Source: Clostridia bacterium (GTDB lineage: Bacteria > Bacillota > Clostridia > Oscillospirales > Acutalibacteraceae). Taken from it: 49,597 nucleotides of DNA. A model generated the notes under the pieces. It was not told the origin of the DNA, did not search any database, and saw only the letters and a list, made by a program, of their open reading frames with translations. The translations under genes were made by a program, and so were the position numbers. Shown here one piece after another: positions 40,097-48,815 of this stretch (positions within the stretch are counted from its first letter, which is position 1; every line of letters begins with the position of its first letter). Location: NCBI GenBank assembly GCA_017436255.1, contig JAFSDK010000037.1, forward strand, positions 1 through 49,597. Reading direction: 5' to 3'.

Positions 40097-41300
40097 GTAA
40101 TGCTATTTTATTTTGTTGTAGCTCATAAAATATTTTTACCATATTTATAAACTTCATCACAAGTCTGCCGTCACCTAAAACACAGCGGTATATGTCTTCA
40201 CCGCACTGTATTTCAAAATACTTGCCCGGGCTAAACGGTAATGAAGCAAAATTAACGGTTGGCACAATAATTTCCTTTTCCTGTCCGTTTATAAAGCCCT
40301 TTATGATAAACCTACCTTTTTGCAGCGTAATCTGCGCCTCGCCTACGTCGACAAATTTATTCTTAGAGTAATCAATCATTCTGATGGTGGCGTACGACGA
40401 AAGCTCCCGTTCGTCCCCGTTTATCACCCTATTTTTAAGGTCATTATATATAAGGCGGCTCCAATCTGAGACGTAGCGAATCTCTTCACCCGTTTGTGAG
40501 GTCTTATGCAAAAAGCCAAAACGGTCACTGCACTGTTCATATCCACAATTTTTACAAAATAGTGTATTTTTGTTTTTTATATTAATAGCAAATTCTTTTT
40601 TACAGTGGGGACACATATATAACACGTGCTGCAAGCCCTCAATATTATCACCCTTTGAGTATTTAAAGCGCCGACCTTCCTGCTCTTTATATGCATCAAA
40701 CAAAATTGTATTTTGCACATCTTCCTTAATCTGCGGAACATCAAGCGACAACAACTCGTCTTTGGAGAATAATTTATAAACATCAAGCTCGGTTTTACCT
40801 ACTCGCAATCCCTTAGACCATTTGGGCATTGAAAAATACGTACCGTAGGTGCGTGCTACGTAAACATCGGCACCAAGCCATTTTAAAAACTTGTAGGTTG
40901 CCACAGGTATTGGGGTGGAAAGCCCGTCCTCACACATAAGTCCTGCCGGATATATAACGAGAGGGTTGCCACTATCAATCACCGACTTCATTTTTTTCAT
41001 ATCCTTGACGGTGGTTTGAAATTGTTGTTTGGGAATTACACCGATTTTTGATATGATGCCTTTTATTGGCAAGGAATTATAAAAAGAATTGCTTATAACG
41101 AAGGTCATAGGTGTCTTGGTTATACCAATTAAATTCACAAAATCAAGTGCAGCCTGATGGTTTGCAATGATAACAAATGGTCCTTGCTTATTCTTTATTT
41201 CGTTTCTAATAATTTTTCGTCTAAATATAAAGGTCGAAACAATCCACGAAGCAAATTGAGCAATTCTATAAATAAAGATATTTTGTTTAATACTTTTCAT
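40080..41300 (-). CDS. PlsC-like acyltransferase with zinc ribbon
   Basis: 406 residues. Residues about 35-200 are a 1-acylglycerol-3-phosphate acyltransferase domain: NHQAALD (the NHx4D active site, His48, Asp53) and a later YPAGLMCEDG in place of the usual FPEGTR motif. The second half, unusual for PlsC, has two CxxC pairs (CPHC about 230, CKNCGYEQC about 250) forming a zinc ribbon, then a beta-rich C-terminal domain. N-terminal hydrophobic segment for membrane binding. A lipid acyltransferase role is likely; the specific substrate is unknown. Confidence 0.82.
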   Translation of the reverse strand: MKSIKQNIFIYRIAQFASWIVSTFIFRRKIIRNEIKNKQGPFVIIANHQAALDFVNLIGITKTPMTFVISNSFYNSLPIKGIISKIGVIPKQQFQTTVKDMKKMKSVIDSGNPLVIYPAGLMCEDGLSTPIPVATYKFLKWLGADVYVARTYGTYFSMPKWSKGLRVGKTELDVYKLFSKDELLSLDVPQIKEDVQNTILFDAYKEQEGRRFKYSKGDNIEGLQHVLYMCPHCKKEFAINIKNKNTLFCKNCGYEQCSDRFGFLHKTSQTGEEIRYVSDWSRLIYNDLKNRVINGDERELSSYATIRMIDYSKNKFVDVGEAQITLQKGRFIIKGFINGQEKEIIVPTVNFASLPFSPGKYFEIQCGEDIYRCVLGDGRLVMKFINMVKIFYELQQNKIALLDNQK

Positions 41301-41408
41301 AACCTCACCCCTTTAAACAAAAAAATTATACCATATTTTTAAATTTTTTAAAGAGATAATTTTAATTTATGAATTAATTTTTTGCAGTAATTTATAAATA
41401 TAATTCTC

Positions 41409-41484
41409 GAAGGCATATCTCCTTTGATTAGAGTACTTGCTTGATATGCAAGGGATCGCAGATTCAAGTTCTGCTGTCTTCACC
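41409..41484 (+). tRNA. Divergent tRNA-Ile (anticodon GAT) or tRNA-like sequence
   Basis: Acceptor GAAGGCA/TGTCTTC (7 pairs, one G-T), D-arm TCTC...GAGT (weak, one mismatch), anticodon stem CTTGC/GCAAG with loop TTGATAT (anticodon GAT at 41443-41445), T-arm GCAGA-TTCAAGT-TCTGC, discriminator A then CC but not an encoded CCA (CCT). The D loop has GATTA rather than GGTTA. A TATAAT lies only 5 bases upstream. Could be a real low-scoring tRNA, or a decayed or phage-derived copy. Confidence 0.6.
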
Positions 41485-41541
41485 TGAAAATAACTCCCTC
41501 CTTACGGACGGAACAAATCCACCTGCGGTGGGGAAAATCAC

Positions 41542-41570
41542 TTGCATATTAATTATACGTATGTTATAAT
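41542..41570 (+). promoter_or_regulatory. Promoter of the DUF4349 lipoprotein gene
   Basis: TTGCAT (41542-41547), 17 bases, TATAAT (41565-41570). Confidence 0.72.
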
Positions 41571-41612
41571 TAATTTAAGGGACATATCCCGTATTAAAAA
41601 GGAGGAATACTT

Positions 41613-42524
41613 GTGAAATCCATGAAAATCGGCAAAATATACATTTGTATTTTAGTTCTTCTTGTAGCATTTACGCTTGTAGGTTGCGGTGCATCCAAGG
41701 ATTCAGTCGCAGGTAATATGATGTCTAATCCTAATAGTAACTTTACCGGCCAAGAAATCACCGAGGACACAGAGGGAATTTCTCAAAACTTACCGGAAGA
41801 CCGTAAGTTAATACAAAGAGCCAGTATGCGTATTGAAACTGAAGATTTAGACACGTTGATTACTAATATTGAAAAACGCATTTCTGAACTTGATGGATAT
41901 GTAGAAAACTTCAACGTGCAAAACGGAAGCACCTATGCTGATAAACGTTACCGCAGTGCAAATATGACCATTCGTATTCCTGTAAAATCTTTTAATTCAT
42001 TTATTGAAAAGGTTGGTGAACTATCCAACGTAGTTTCTTCACAGAAAACGGTTGAAGATATTACCCTTGACTACGTGGCAACCGAAAGCCGCATGAAGGC
42101 TCTGCAAGCCGAGGAAGCACGACTGCTTAAATTTATGTCACAAGCAGATACAATGGATAGTTTAATAACGGTAGAAAAACGATTAACCGAAGTTCGTGCT
42201 GAACTTGAAACTGTTACCTCTGCTTTGCGTGTACTTGAAAATCAGGTAAATTATTCTACAATTGATTTAAGCATTAATGAAGTAACCGAATATACCGACG
42301 TTACAGAGCCCGAAACAATATGGCAAAGAATGGGCGGCGGATTTAAAAAGAGCCTTAAAAACATCGGAAATTTCTTTAAGGAATTGTTTGTTTTTGTAGT
42401 TGCCGCCAGTCCGTACCTAGTTATGTTTGTAATATTCCCACTTTGCATTATCTTTGGTATTATAACTATTCGTCGCAAGCGCAACAAAAACAAATCACAA
42501 GAAGATACCAAAAACTGTGACTAA
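41613..42524 (+). CDS. DUF4349 lipoprotein
   Basis: 303 residues. Lipobox VGC (Cys25) after a hydrophobic signal, then residues about 60-260 are the DUF4349 domain: RKLIQRASMRIETEDLDTLI, YVENFN, ANMTIRIPVKSFNSFIEKV, a coiled-coil (TESRMKALQAEEARLLKFM ... VEKRLTEVRAELE) and QVNYSTIDLSI. A final membrane helix (about 264-290) and basic tail follow. Envelope protein of unknown function. GTG start at 41613, 7 bases after GGAGG; an ATG three codons on is a weaker alternative. Confidence 0.9.
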   Translation: MKSMKIGKIYICILVLLVAFTLVGCGASKDSVAGNMMSNPNSNFTGQEITEDTEGISQNLPEDRKLIQRASMRIETEDLDTLITNIEKRISELDGYVENFNVQNGSTYADKRYRSANMTIRIPVKSFNSFIEKVGELSNVVSSQKTVEDITLDYVATESRMKALQAEEARLLKFMSQADTMDSLITVEKRLTEVRAELETVTSALRVLENQVNYSTIDLSINEVTEYTDVTEPETIWQRMGGGFKKSLKNIGNFFKELFVFVVAASPYLVMFVIFPLCIIFGIITIRRKRNKNKSQEDTKNCD

Positions 42525-42557
42525 TCTTTTAAACAACACAACTACTAAATTTTAAAC

Positions 42558-42597
42558 AAAATGGCACTTTCAAAAACGAAAGTGCCATTTTGTTTTT
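42558..42597. terminator. Terminator between DUF4349 and HAD genes
   Basis: 14-bp stem AAAATGGCACTTTC/GAAAGTGCCATTTT with a 6-base loop and T-rich tail; the convergent HAD gene stops at 42597. Confidence 0.85.
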
Positions 42598-43235
42598 TAC
42601 AAATATTTCTTTAATATATGAATCGCCTCATCGAGTGAAGTAATTTCGGCAAAAAGTGTATCTTTTATTTCCTTACTAAACTCAGTAATATCGGGTACGC
42701 CTATGCATTTCATACCTGCGGCCACCGCCGCCTTAACTCCATTTGGTGAATCTTCAAATACAAAACAGTCGTCAGGGCTTGTTCCCAAACATTTAGCGGT
42801 TTCAAGAAAGATATCCGGTGCCGGTTTTCCAACCTTAACGTCAGAGCCTGTAAGAGTTACATCAAAAAAGTGATAGGCATCAAGCTCACCTAAATGATGA
42901 TTAACCGATTCGCGCGATGATCCGGAAGCCAAGGCAATTTTAATTTTATTTTCAATAAGAAAACCTATAAGTTCCTCGGCGCCTTTTTTAAATCGCACAA
43001 CTTGATTATCGATAATATACTGACGCATTTCTATATTAAATTTATCGGCATCAAGTGTTGGACAATTTTCCTTTAAATATTTAGTCCAACCAACCTTGTT
43101 CATACCGCTGACGTTTTTTATATGTTCACCCATGCCTATAATACCTTGTCGTTCACCCGCATAGTCCCACGCAGGCACACATATACGCTGTGTATCAAGC
43201 AGAGTGCCATCCATATCAAAAATAACGCTAAACAT
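42597..43235 (-). CDS. HAD-family phosphatase/phosphomutase
   Basis: 212 residues, beta-phosphoglucomutase-like HAD subfamily. Nucleophile motif DMDGTLLDT (Asp8, Asp10), motif II ALASGSSRES, motif III VGKPAPD, motif IV FEDSPNGVKAA. Substrate is a small sugar or other phosphate; the cap domain (about 18-80) does not identify it. Downstream of the ZIP transporter gene by 6 bases. Confidence 0.9.
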   Translation of the reverse strand: MFSVIFDMDGTLLDTQRICVPAWDYAGERQGIIGMGEHIKNVSGMNKVGWTKYLKENCPTLDADKFNIEMRQYIIDNQVVRFKKGAEELIGFLIENKIKIALASGSSRESVNHHLGELDAYHFFDVTLTGSDVKVGKPAPDIFLETAKCLGTSPDDCFVFEDSPNGVKAAVAAGMKCIGVPDITEFSKEIKDTLFAEITSLDEAIHILKKYL

Positions 43236-43241
43236 AATTGA

Positions 43242-43994
43242 TCATCCCAACAGAATATCACTAACAAGCATTATGCAAAAGCCTACAAGCAATGCATAGG
43301 TCGCACCACGCTCATTGCCGTGTGCATGGGTTTCAGGTATCATTTCGTCACTTATAACGTAAAGCATCGTACCACCGGCAAATGCCAATGCAAACGGTAA
43401 AATTGCGGTTGATATGCTTACCGCAAAATAACCTAAAAACGTACCTACAACCTCGACAACACCCGTAATCATTGCGCAAATAAAGGTCTTGCGCGGTGAT
43501 ACGCCCGCCGCTAACATCGGTCCTATAATAACCATACCTTCGGGTATGTTTTGAAGTGCGATACCACCTGCTATCATAAGTGCTTGCGTAGTATCACCCG
43601 AACCAAATCCAACACCTGCCGCTATACCTTCCGGCAGATTGTGAATGGCAATTGCCATAACAAAAAGTAAAACTTTACTTAGATTTGCATTATTGTGCGC
43701 TTCAATTTCGCCTCCTACAAATCTATGAAGGTGCGGCACCAATTTATCAATAAGATTTAGGCTAAGAGCACCCGTAAATATACCGGCAACAGTAATCAAA
43801 ACACCATATTTGCCGCCATATTCTACCGAGGGTAAAATTAAGCCTAAAAAAGCCGCCGCCAACATAACACCCGCAGCAAACGACAATATTATATCTGAAA
43901 ATTTTTGTGATAATTTTTTAAACAGAAAACCTATAAATGCGCCAAACACAGTCGAAAAACCAACACCGAGCGCCGTTATTAAGACAAGTTTCAT
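43242..43994 (-). CDS. ZIP-family metal transporter
   Basis: 250 residues, eight membrane helices, ZupT-like. Metal site signatures IAIHNLPEGIAAG (helix 4) and GGIALQNIPEGMVI (helix 5), and a His-rich loop (LVPHLHRFVGG). Imports zinc or other divalent metals. ATG at 43992-43994 chosen: GGTGA lies 6 bases upstream and the ORF extension starts with TTG. Probably an operon with the HAD gene. Confidence 0.92.
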   Translation of the reverse strand: MKLVLITALGVGFSTVFGAFIGFLFKKLSQKFSDIILSFAAGVMLAAAFLGLILPSVEYGGKYGVLITVAGIFTGALSLNLIDKLVPHLHRFVGGEIEAHNNANLSKVLLFVMAIAIHNLPEGIAAGVGFGSGDTTQALMIAGGIALQNIPEGMVIIGPMLAAGVSPRKTFICAMITGVVEVVGTFLGYFAVSISTAILPFALAFAGGTMLYVISDEMIPETHAHGNERGATYALLVGFCIMLVSDILLG

Positions 43995-44074
43995 GACATT
44001 CACCAATTAATTTTTATTTCATTTTAATAATATCATACCCATAATTCCTTTTCAAGGCATATTAGTAAAAAACA

Positions 44075-44114
44075 TCTGCATATAATTACCTAAAAGGTGG
44101 TAATTATATGCAGA
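44075..44114. promoter_or_regulatory. 16-bp inverted repeat over the tspO start
   Basis: Exact 16-bp arms TCTGCATATAATTACC (44075-44090) and its complement (44099-44114) around an 8-base loop. The arm contains the ATG (44108-44110); the AAAGGTGG ribosome site lies in the loop and the base of the 3' arm. Either an RNA switch on tspO translation or a DNA operator. Confidence 0.7.
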
Positions 44115-44587
44115 CAAAACTAAAACCGTATTTTATATCTGTAATTATAGCGCTAGGCGTAGGGCTACTATCCGCATTTTTAACTGCGGGCAGTATGAAC
44201 ATCTATCAAGATATTATAACTCCCCCACTTTCCCCATCCGCCGCAGTATTTCCAATAGTATGGACCATACTTTACATATTGATGGGAATAAGCGCTGCCA
44301 TAATTTATACCAATGATTTTGTAAGTGTTCCCAAGCGTAAAAGCGCGCTTTACACCTATACCGCCAGCCTTGTGGTAAACTTCTTTTGGAGCATAATTTT
44401 CTTTAATATGCGTTCCTATTTCTTCGCGTTTATTTGGTTATTATTACTTTTATTTCTTATAATCAGAACAATTATGAAATATTATAAAATAAACCCTATC
44501 GCCGCATATTTACAACTCCCATATCTTGCTTGGGTAACCTTCGCGGGATACTTAAATTTTGCAATTTGGTACCTAAACAGAGGATAG
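44108..44587 (+). CDS. tspO: TspO/MBR family membrane protein
   Basis: 159 residues, five membrane helices. Family marks: SMNIYQDIITPPLSPSAAVFPIVWTILYILMGISA, FFWSIIFF, and the C-terminal LAWVTFAGYLNFAIWYLN. TspO binds porphyrins and related tetrapyrroles; the physiological role in Firmicutes is unclear. AAGGTGG precedes the ATG inside a long inverted repeat. Confidence 0.95.
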   Translation: MQTKLKPYFISVIIALGVGLLSAFLTAGSMNIYQDIITPPLSPSAAVFPIVWTILYILMGISAAIIYTNDFVSVPKRKSALYTYTASLVVNFFWSIIFFNMRSYFFAFIWLLLLLFLIIRTIMKYYKINPIAAYLQLPYLAWVTFAGYLNFAIWYLNRG

Positions 44588-44627
44588 ATACTATTCTGTA
44601 ATATTTAACACTACTAAAATACCCTTT

Positions 44628-45143
44628 TTAGCATTTAACGGTCTTTGCGTATTTACAAATGTTATCGTACTCTTCGTTAAAATCTTCACTTGATGCGCCA
44701 AAACATAGCACCCAGAAACAGTCATCATTCTTATAAAACATTACTGCTATTGTTTGCTTTTCGCCTTCCTCACCTGCAGTATACTGCATGGTGGGTATGC
44801 CATCAATCTCGGTAACCGCTGTCGGATTACTCTCGAGCATTCGCGAGCGGAAGTTTTTTGCAAATTCAATAACAGGCAATTCACCTAAATCCGTTTCGGT
44901 ATGCACTATTTTCATTCCCATTAACGTAAGGGTTTCGGTACCAACTATAAAATCATAATCTTCACTAACAAAGTCCATACGCAAAAACTCGGTTGTAAGT
45001 TCAATGGACAAGCCGTCAAATTCAAATGTTTTGGACTTCGCTTTTATGTTTAATGTAGAATCGACAATGTCATTTGCAAAATCACAAGCACAAAGTGAAA
45101 AGATTAAGCAAAAAACCATTAAAACTGATAAAACTTTTTTCAT
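44628..45143 (-). CDS. Hypothetical lipoprotein
   Basis: 171 residues. Signal MKKVLSVLMVFCLIFSLCAC with lipobox Cys at 20 (or 18). The mature part is soluble and beta-rich (FEFDGLSIELTTEF, DFVSEDYDFIVGTETLTLMGMKI, TMQYTAGEEGEKQTIAVMFYKNDDCFWVLCF) and resembles small secreted proteins of unknown function in Clostridia. No enzyme motif. Single gene. Confidence 0.8.
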   Translation of the reverse strand: MKKVLSVLMVFCLIFSLCACDFANDIVDSTLNIKAKSKTFEFDGLSIELTTEFLRMDFVSEDYDFIVGTETLTLMGMKIVHTETDLGELPVIEFAKNFRSRMLESNPTAVTEIDGIPTMQYTAGEEGEKQTIAVMFYKNDDCFWVLCFGASSEDFNEEYDNICKYAKTVKC

Positions 45144-45218
45144 CTCTATACCTCTTTTATTATAAATTTATCTTCTTCAGTTAAATCGAGCAAATTATCC
45201 TTATGTGAGCGCTCCGTC

Positions 45219-46502
45219 CTACACATCTTTTCTTTTTTGAATTAATTTTTTGATACCTACAACAATGTAGTATAATGATATCGCAACCGCGATTGCAACC
45301 ACCAAATCAAATATAACGGTGAGCACAAAGGTCAAAACAAGGATTATAATATCTAAGAAATTTTTAGATTTAATTATTTCGACAAATTTGCGCCACTCAC
45401 TCATATTATAGGCTACAATGAATAAAATAGCTGCGATAACCGGCATAGGAATAAGAGCGGCATACGGCATTAAGAATAAAAGCACAAGCAATAGCACAAT
45501 AGAGTGTACCATTGCGGCAACCGGTGTTCTACCGCCGTTTTTAATGTTTGCCGCCGTTCTTGCAATGGCACCTGTTGCGGCTATACCGCCAAACATAACA
45601 CTTGCTATATTACCCACACCTTGTGCCACAAGTTCGGCATTTGGGTTGTGTTTTGAATTTATCATACTATCTGCAACAACGCCAGAAAGTAGTGATTCGA
45701 TTGCCGCTAAAACGGCTATTGTAACCGCATCAGGCAAAACCGCAACAATCTTTTTTACACTAAAATCCATTGAACCGAAATCAATTTTAGGTAGTCCAGC
45801 AGGTATAGTGTAAAGGTCGCCTATTGTATAAACCCCGTTTGAAAACACAGAAATCAGACCAACCATTAATGCGCCAACCACAACGGCAATTAATGACGGA
45901 GGTACCCTTTTTTCAAGTTTAGGATAAAAAATAAGAATTGCAAGACTTATTACGCCAATAACCAAGGCTTCCCACGAGAATGTGCCTATAAATTTAATGT
46001 TGGCCTCTATTTTTTCGATTGTCTCAACAGGACGAACACCGTCCGCATATGTAAGACCAAAAAAGTCTTTGAGTTGTCCGAGAAAAATTGTTACGGCAAT
46101 ACCACCTGTAAAGCCAACTACTATTGGATGCGGTATGTACTTAATAAATGCGCCGAGTTTCAGCACACCCATAAGTATAAGTATAATACCGGCAATAACG
46201 GTTGCTATAAAAAGCCCGTCCATACCTTGTGTTGCTACTACACCCGCAACAACTGTTGCAAATGCGGCGGTGGGACCTGCAATTTGTACGCGGCTACCAC
46301 CCAGAAGCGCCACAAAAAAACCTGCCGCAATTGCGGTATAAATGCCACAAGCAGGTTCAACACCTGATGCTAACGCCAACGCAATTGAAAGCGGCAATGC
46401 AATAATCGCCACAATTAAACCCGCAATTAAATCATTAATAAACTGCGCTTTTGTATAACCTTTGATAACCGAAAAAAACTTCGGCTTAAGATATGCAAAC
46501 AT
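45219..46502 (-). CDS. SulP-family anion transporter lacking STAS
   Basis: 427 residues, 10-12 membrane helices. The SulP opening FINDLIAGLIVAIIALPLSIALALASGVEPACGIYTAI and FGGIAATGAIARTAANIKNGGRTPVAAMVHS are clear. Carries sulfate, bicarbonate or another anion. Unlike most SulP proteins it ends at IKKLIQKRKDV without the C-terminal STAS domain, either a natural short form or a truncated gene. Confidence 0.92.
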   Translation of the reverse strand: MFAYLKPKFFSVIKGYTKAQFINDLIAGLIVAIIALPLSIALALASGVEPACGIYTAIAAGFFVALLGGSRVQIAGPTAAFATVVAGVVATQGMDGLFIATVIAGIILILMGVLKLGAFIKYIPHPIVVGFTGGIAVTIFLGQLKDFFGLTYADGVRPVETIEKIEANIKFIGTFSWEALVIGVISLAILIFYPKLEKRVPPSLIAVVVGALMVGLISVFSNGVYTIGDLYTIPAGLPKIDFGSMDFSVKKIVAVLPDAVTIAVLAAIESLLSGVVADSMINSKHNPNAELVAQGVGNIASVMFGGIAATGAIARTAANIKNGGRTPVAAMVHSIVLLLVLLFLMPYAALIPMPVIAAILFIVAYNMSEWRKFVEIIKSKNFLDIIILVLTFVLTVIFDLVVAIAVAISLYYIVVGIKKLIQKRKDV

Positions 46503-46534
46503 AATATATCCCCTTTTTTATTTTAGCGGTCTAC

Positions 46535-46563
46535 ATTATAACATTGTGGTAAACAAATGTAAA
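46535..46563 (-). promoter_or_regulatory. Promoter of the SulP gene
   Basis: Minus strand TTTACA (46558-46563), 17 bases, TATAAT (46535-46540). Confidence 0.7.
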
Positions 46564-46588
46564 TACCCACCTGAAGTAAAATACAACA

Positions 46589-46620
46589 AAAAACTCCTTG
46601 AGATTTCTCAAGGAGTTTTT
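46589..46620. terminator. Strong hairpin upstream of SulP
   Basis: 15-bp perfect stem AAAAACTCCTTGAGA/TCTCAAGGAGTTTTT with a 2-base loop and T run. It can end transcription of the minus-strand gene at 46742 and shields SulP. Confidence 0.85.
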
Positions 46621-46741
46621 TCTGTCTTTTCCCCCCATAAAATACGAACAATACTTTTTCAAATTCAGGTCGTTAGTTCATGTCTGGGAGATTGGTTATT
46701 ACCGACACTCAAAACGGAACCGGTCCTAAAACCAAAGATTT
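46621..46741. other. Unassigned stretch
   Basis: About 120 bases without a gene I can support. The segment around 46665-46725 is more GC-rich than its flanks and looks like a fragment of something larger, but I recognise nothing in it. Confidence 0.4.
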
Positions 46742-47230
46742 TTACAAAAAATATTTAAAATTTGTTTTAGACCTGATAAATGAAGTTATAAGCGAATAAA
46801 TAAAAAAAGCTATATCAAAATAAAAAATATATGAGACAGCCATAATCAAATCAAACCCTATCCCAAACATTGACATGCTTCCGCTAATCCATGGCGATGC
46901 AAATCCAACTATCATAGCTTCAATAGAATAAGGAAGTGCGGCAATTACAAAAAAAGATACCGAACAAACTACTGTCATAAATGAAAACATGGGTCGTTTT
47001 ATAGCAAAAACAGTTCCTAAACAGGATAAAAATAAAATCATCATTACAAAATATGGTTGAATGAAGCTTAAGCTATTGCCAAAAAAACCGATAAAACACT
47101 CATAAAAATTTCGTTTTTCATGAAACGGCAAAAAAGCAACAATTATAACTATAACAAACACAAAAACGCAAATGTGTAACACCAAACTGCAAATACTTAC
47201 AATGTGATATATTTTGTCGTTTTTAATCAT
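46742..47230 (-). CDS. Hypothetical membrane protein
   Basis: 162 residues with four membrane segments (about 12-32, 55-73, 78-101, 123-150). Basic ends (MIKNDK and FIRSKTNFK) and no motif. GGTGAT stands before the ATG. It follows the metallopeptidase lipoprotein gene by 107 bases on the same strand and may share its transcript. Confidence 0.65.
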   Translation of the reverse strand: MIKNDKIYHIVSICSLVLHICVFVFVIVIIVAFLPFHEKRNFYECFIGFFGNSLSFIQPYFVMMILFLSCLGTVFAIKRPMFSFMTVVCSVSFFVIAALPYSIEAMIVGFASPWISGSMSMFGIGFDLIMAVSYIFYFDIAFFIYSLITSFIRSKTNFKYFL

Positions 47231-47336
47231 ATAATATCACCGACCTTTAAGTGTATTATATGCTTGTGTTAAATCAGGAACAAATCCATCTCTATGAAAT
47301 TTGTATAGGTGGAATCCTAATAATCAAATATTATCT

Positions 47337-48392
47337 CTACCAATTCTCATTATAGAGAACATCAGGAACTTCGTCAGTCCAACCTATATAAAACGCTGTG
47401 GCATTACCAATATTATTGGTAATTATATAATAATTTGCACCTAACATAATATCAGCAGGATAATATTTTTTTGCAAGATTTTTTCTGTTCGTAGTCGCAT
47501 AAAAATCCTCCGCACCAAAAAGATGCAACATTTCGTGGGCGATGATGGAAGACTGTGATCCTATTGGATCGTTACGATTAGAATTTAAGTCATAAGCAAA
47601 AATAATGCAATGCTCCTCTATTTGCATAGTTTCGCCCCTGGTTGGATTAATAGCATAAGCGGTACCGTTTTTGTTGAATATTGTAAAACAAACTATTTCT
47701 GTTCCATACTGAGATTTAAAGTCAGCAATCATTTCTTCGTCGGAAGAATAATTCAAACCGTGCGCTGCCTGACTAAGCACATCAATGGTTGCAAGTCCTG
47801 TTTCTTTTATACTTAGTATAACTTCATCATCATAAAAGATAGATGAATAACTTTGTTTTATACTCAAATCCAATTCAACGCCATATGACTTTGCTTCTTT
47901 TTCCAAAAACGCCAATCCTGGTTTTACTTCATTGTTTGTAAAGTTTGTTATTTCATCAGCTGTCCAGCCACTTTCAAAATCATCCATAAAAAATAGAATA
48001 ACCGAAACATTTCCGCTTAAATTTCGACAGGTCCCTAAGTTATAATCAACCCGTAATTTATTAATTCCAACAAGCTCCTCTACAAAATTTTTATCATTAT
48101 CATTGTTGTCATTTATTGAATTGTTTGAATCTATAGGCTTGCTCGGTTGAGTAGGTATATCAATTTGAATAGATTCATCCTTCTGTGTGAACTGATTTGT
48201 TACGGTAGACTCACTATTTTCTGTAGTATAATCTTTTTCCTGTGATGTCTCTGGATAATTTATCGTTTGAGATTTTGATGATTCATTTTGAGATACGGCA
48301 AAGTTTGCATCAGGGTTTGTTTCGCTTTGCTCACAAGCAGATAAAAAACATATGATCACAATAACCAGTAAAACAATTTGCAGTTTTCTCAT
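47337..48392 (-). CDS. Secreted HExxH metallopeptidase lipoprotein
   Basis: 351 residues. Signal and lipobox LSAC (Cys20), then a long low-complexity Ser/Thr/Asn linker (about 25-105), then a catalytic domain with IIAHEMLHLFGAEDFY: His286, Glu287, His290 plus the metzincin-like Gly293 and Asp296. A zinc protease anchored on the outer face of the membrane; substrate unknown. The ATG at 48390-48392 has GAGGTGAT upstream; six extra ORF residues are unlikely. Confidence 0.85.
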   Translation of the reverse strand: MRKLQIVLLVIVIICFLSACEQSETNPDANFAVSQNESSKSQTINYPETSQEKDYTTENSESTVTNQFTQKDESIQIDIPTQPSKPIDSNNSINDNNDNDKNFVEELVGINKLRVDYNLGTCRNLSGNVSVILFFMDDFESGWTADEITNFTNNEVKPGLAFLEKEAKSYGVELDLSIKQSYSSIFYDDEVILSIKETGLATIDVLSQAAHGLNYSSDEEMIADFKSQYGTEIVCFTIFNKNGTAYAINPTRGETMQIEEHCIIFAYDLNSNRNDPIGSQSSIIAHEMLHLFGAEDFYATTNRKNLAKKYYPADIMLGANYYIITNNIGNATAFYIGWTDEVPDVLYNENW

Positions 48393-48724
48393 AAATATCA
48401 CCTCAAGCATGTCTGGTTCGTTTTGATAACTTTAATATAACATTTACAAAATGCTTTTTCAAGTTATATATGGAAATAAAGTTACCCCAAAAATACGAGA
48501 CAACTCTATTTTTTGATGGTATGACAAAAATCATACCGACACTTTGAAAATCATACCAAAGAAAAGGAAGTTAAAGACTTTGTTTTTAAGCAGTAAAACC
48601 GCCGAAAGTATGACGGTTATTCCTGCCTTGCCTCGCTAATTTGATAAAATAGGCAAGGATAAATAGTTATTTGTCCCTATTGTAGCACAAGCATAGCATA
48701 AAAGCGGCAAAGCCGCAATACTTA

Positions 48725-48752
48725 TTACCTCTTACCTATTACTTCTTACTTC
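48725..48752 (+). repeat. Four-unit heptamer repeat tract
   Basis: TTACCTC, TTACCTA, TTACTTC, TTACTTC in 7-base register, 8 bases after a GC hairpin, as at 22091-22125. Confidence 0.8.
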
Positions 48753-48780
48753 CCAAAAATCCCGTGCGAAACTTTATTTT

Positions 48781-48815
48781 GAGGTAAGAGTGAAGAGGTA
48801 AGAAGTAAGAAGTAA
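48781..48815 (-). repeat. Five-unit heptamer tract, inverted
   Basis: On the minus strand TTACTTC, TTACTTC, TTACCTC, TTCACTC, TTACCTC. It is the inverted partner of 48725-48752, so the transcript could fold into a long stem. Confidence 0.8.

Larger units (their letters stand above)
41301..41612. other. Gap with tRNA-like sequence, hairpins and promoter
   Basis: 312 bases. AT-rich first 100 bases, then the tRNA-Ile-like sequence (41409-41484), then two small hairpins (TCC-TTAC-GGA near 41499-41508; CCACC-TGC-GGTGG near 41520-41532) and the promoter of the lipoprotein gene. Confidence 0.6.

Noticed and set aside
46660-46735. Possible tRNA or gene fragment
   Set aside because: No cloverleaf could be drawn and the three frames give short, unrecognisable peptides.
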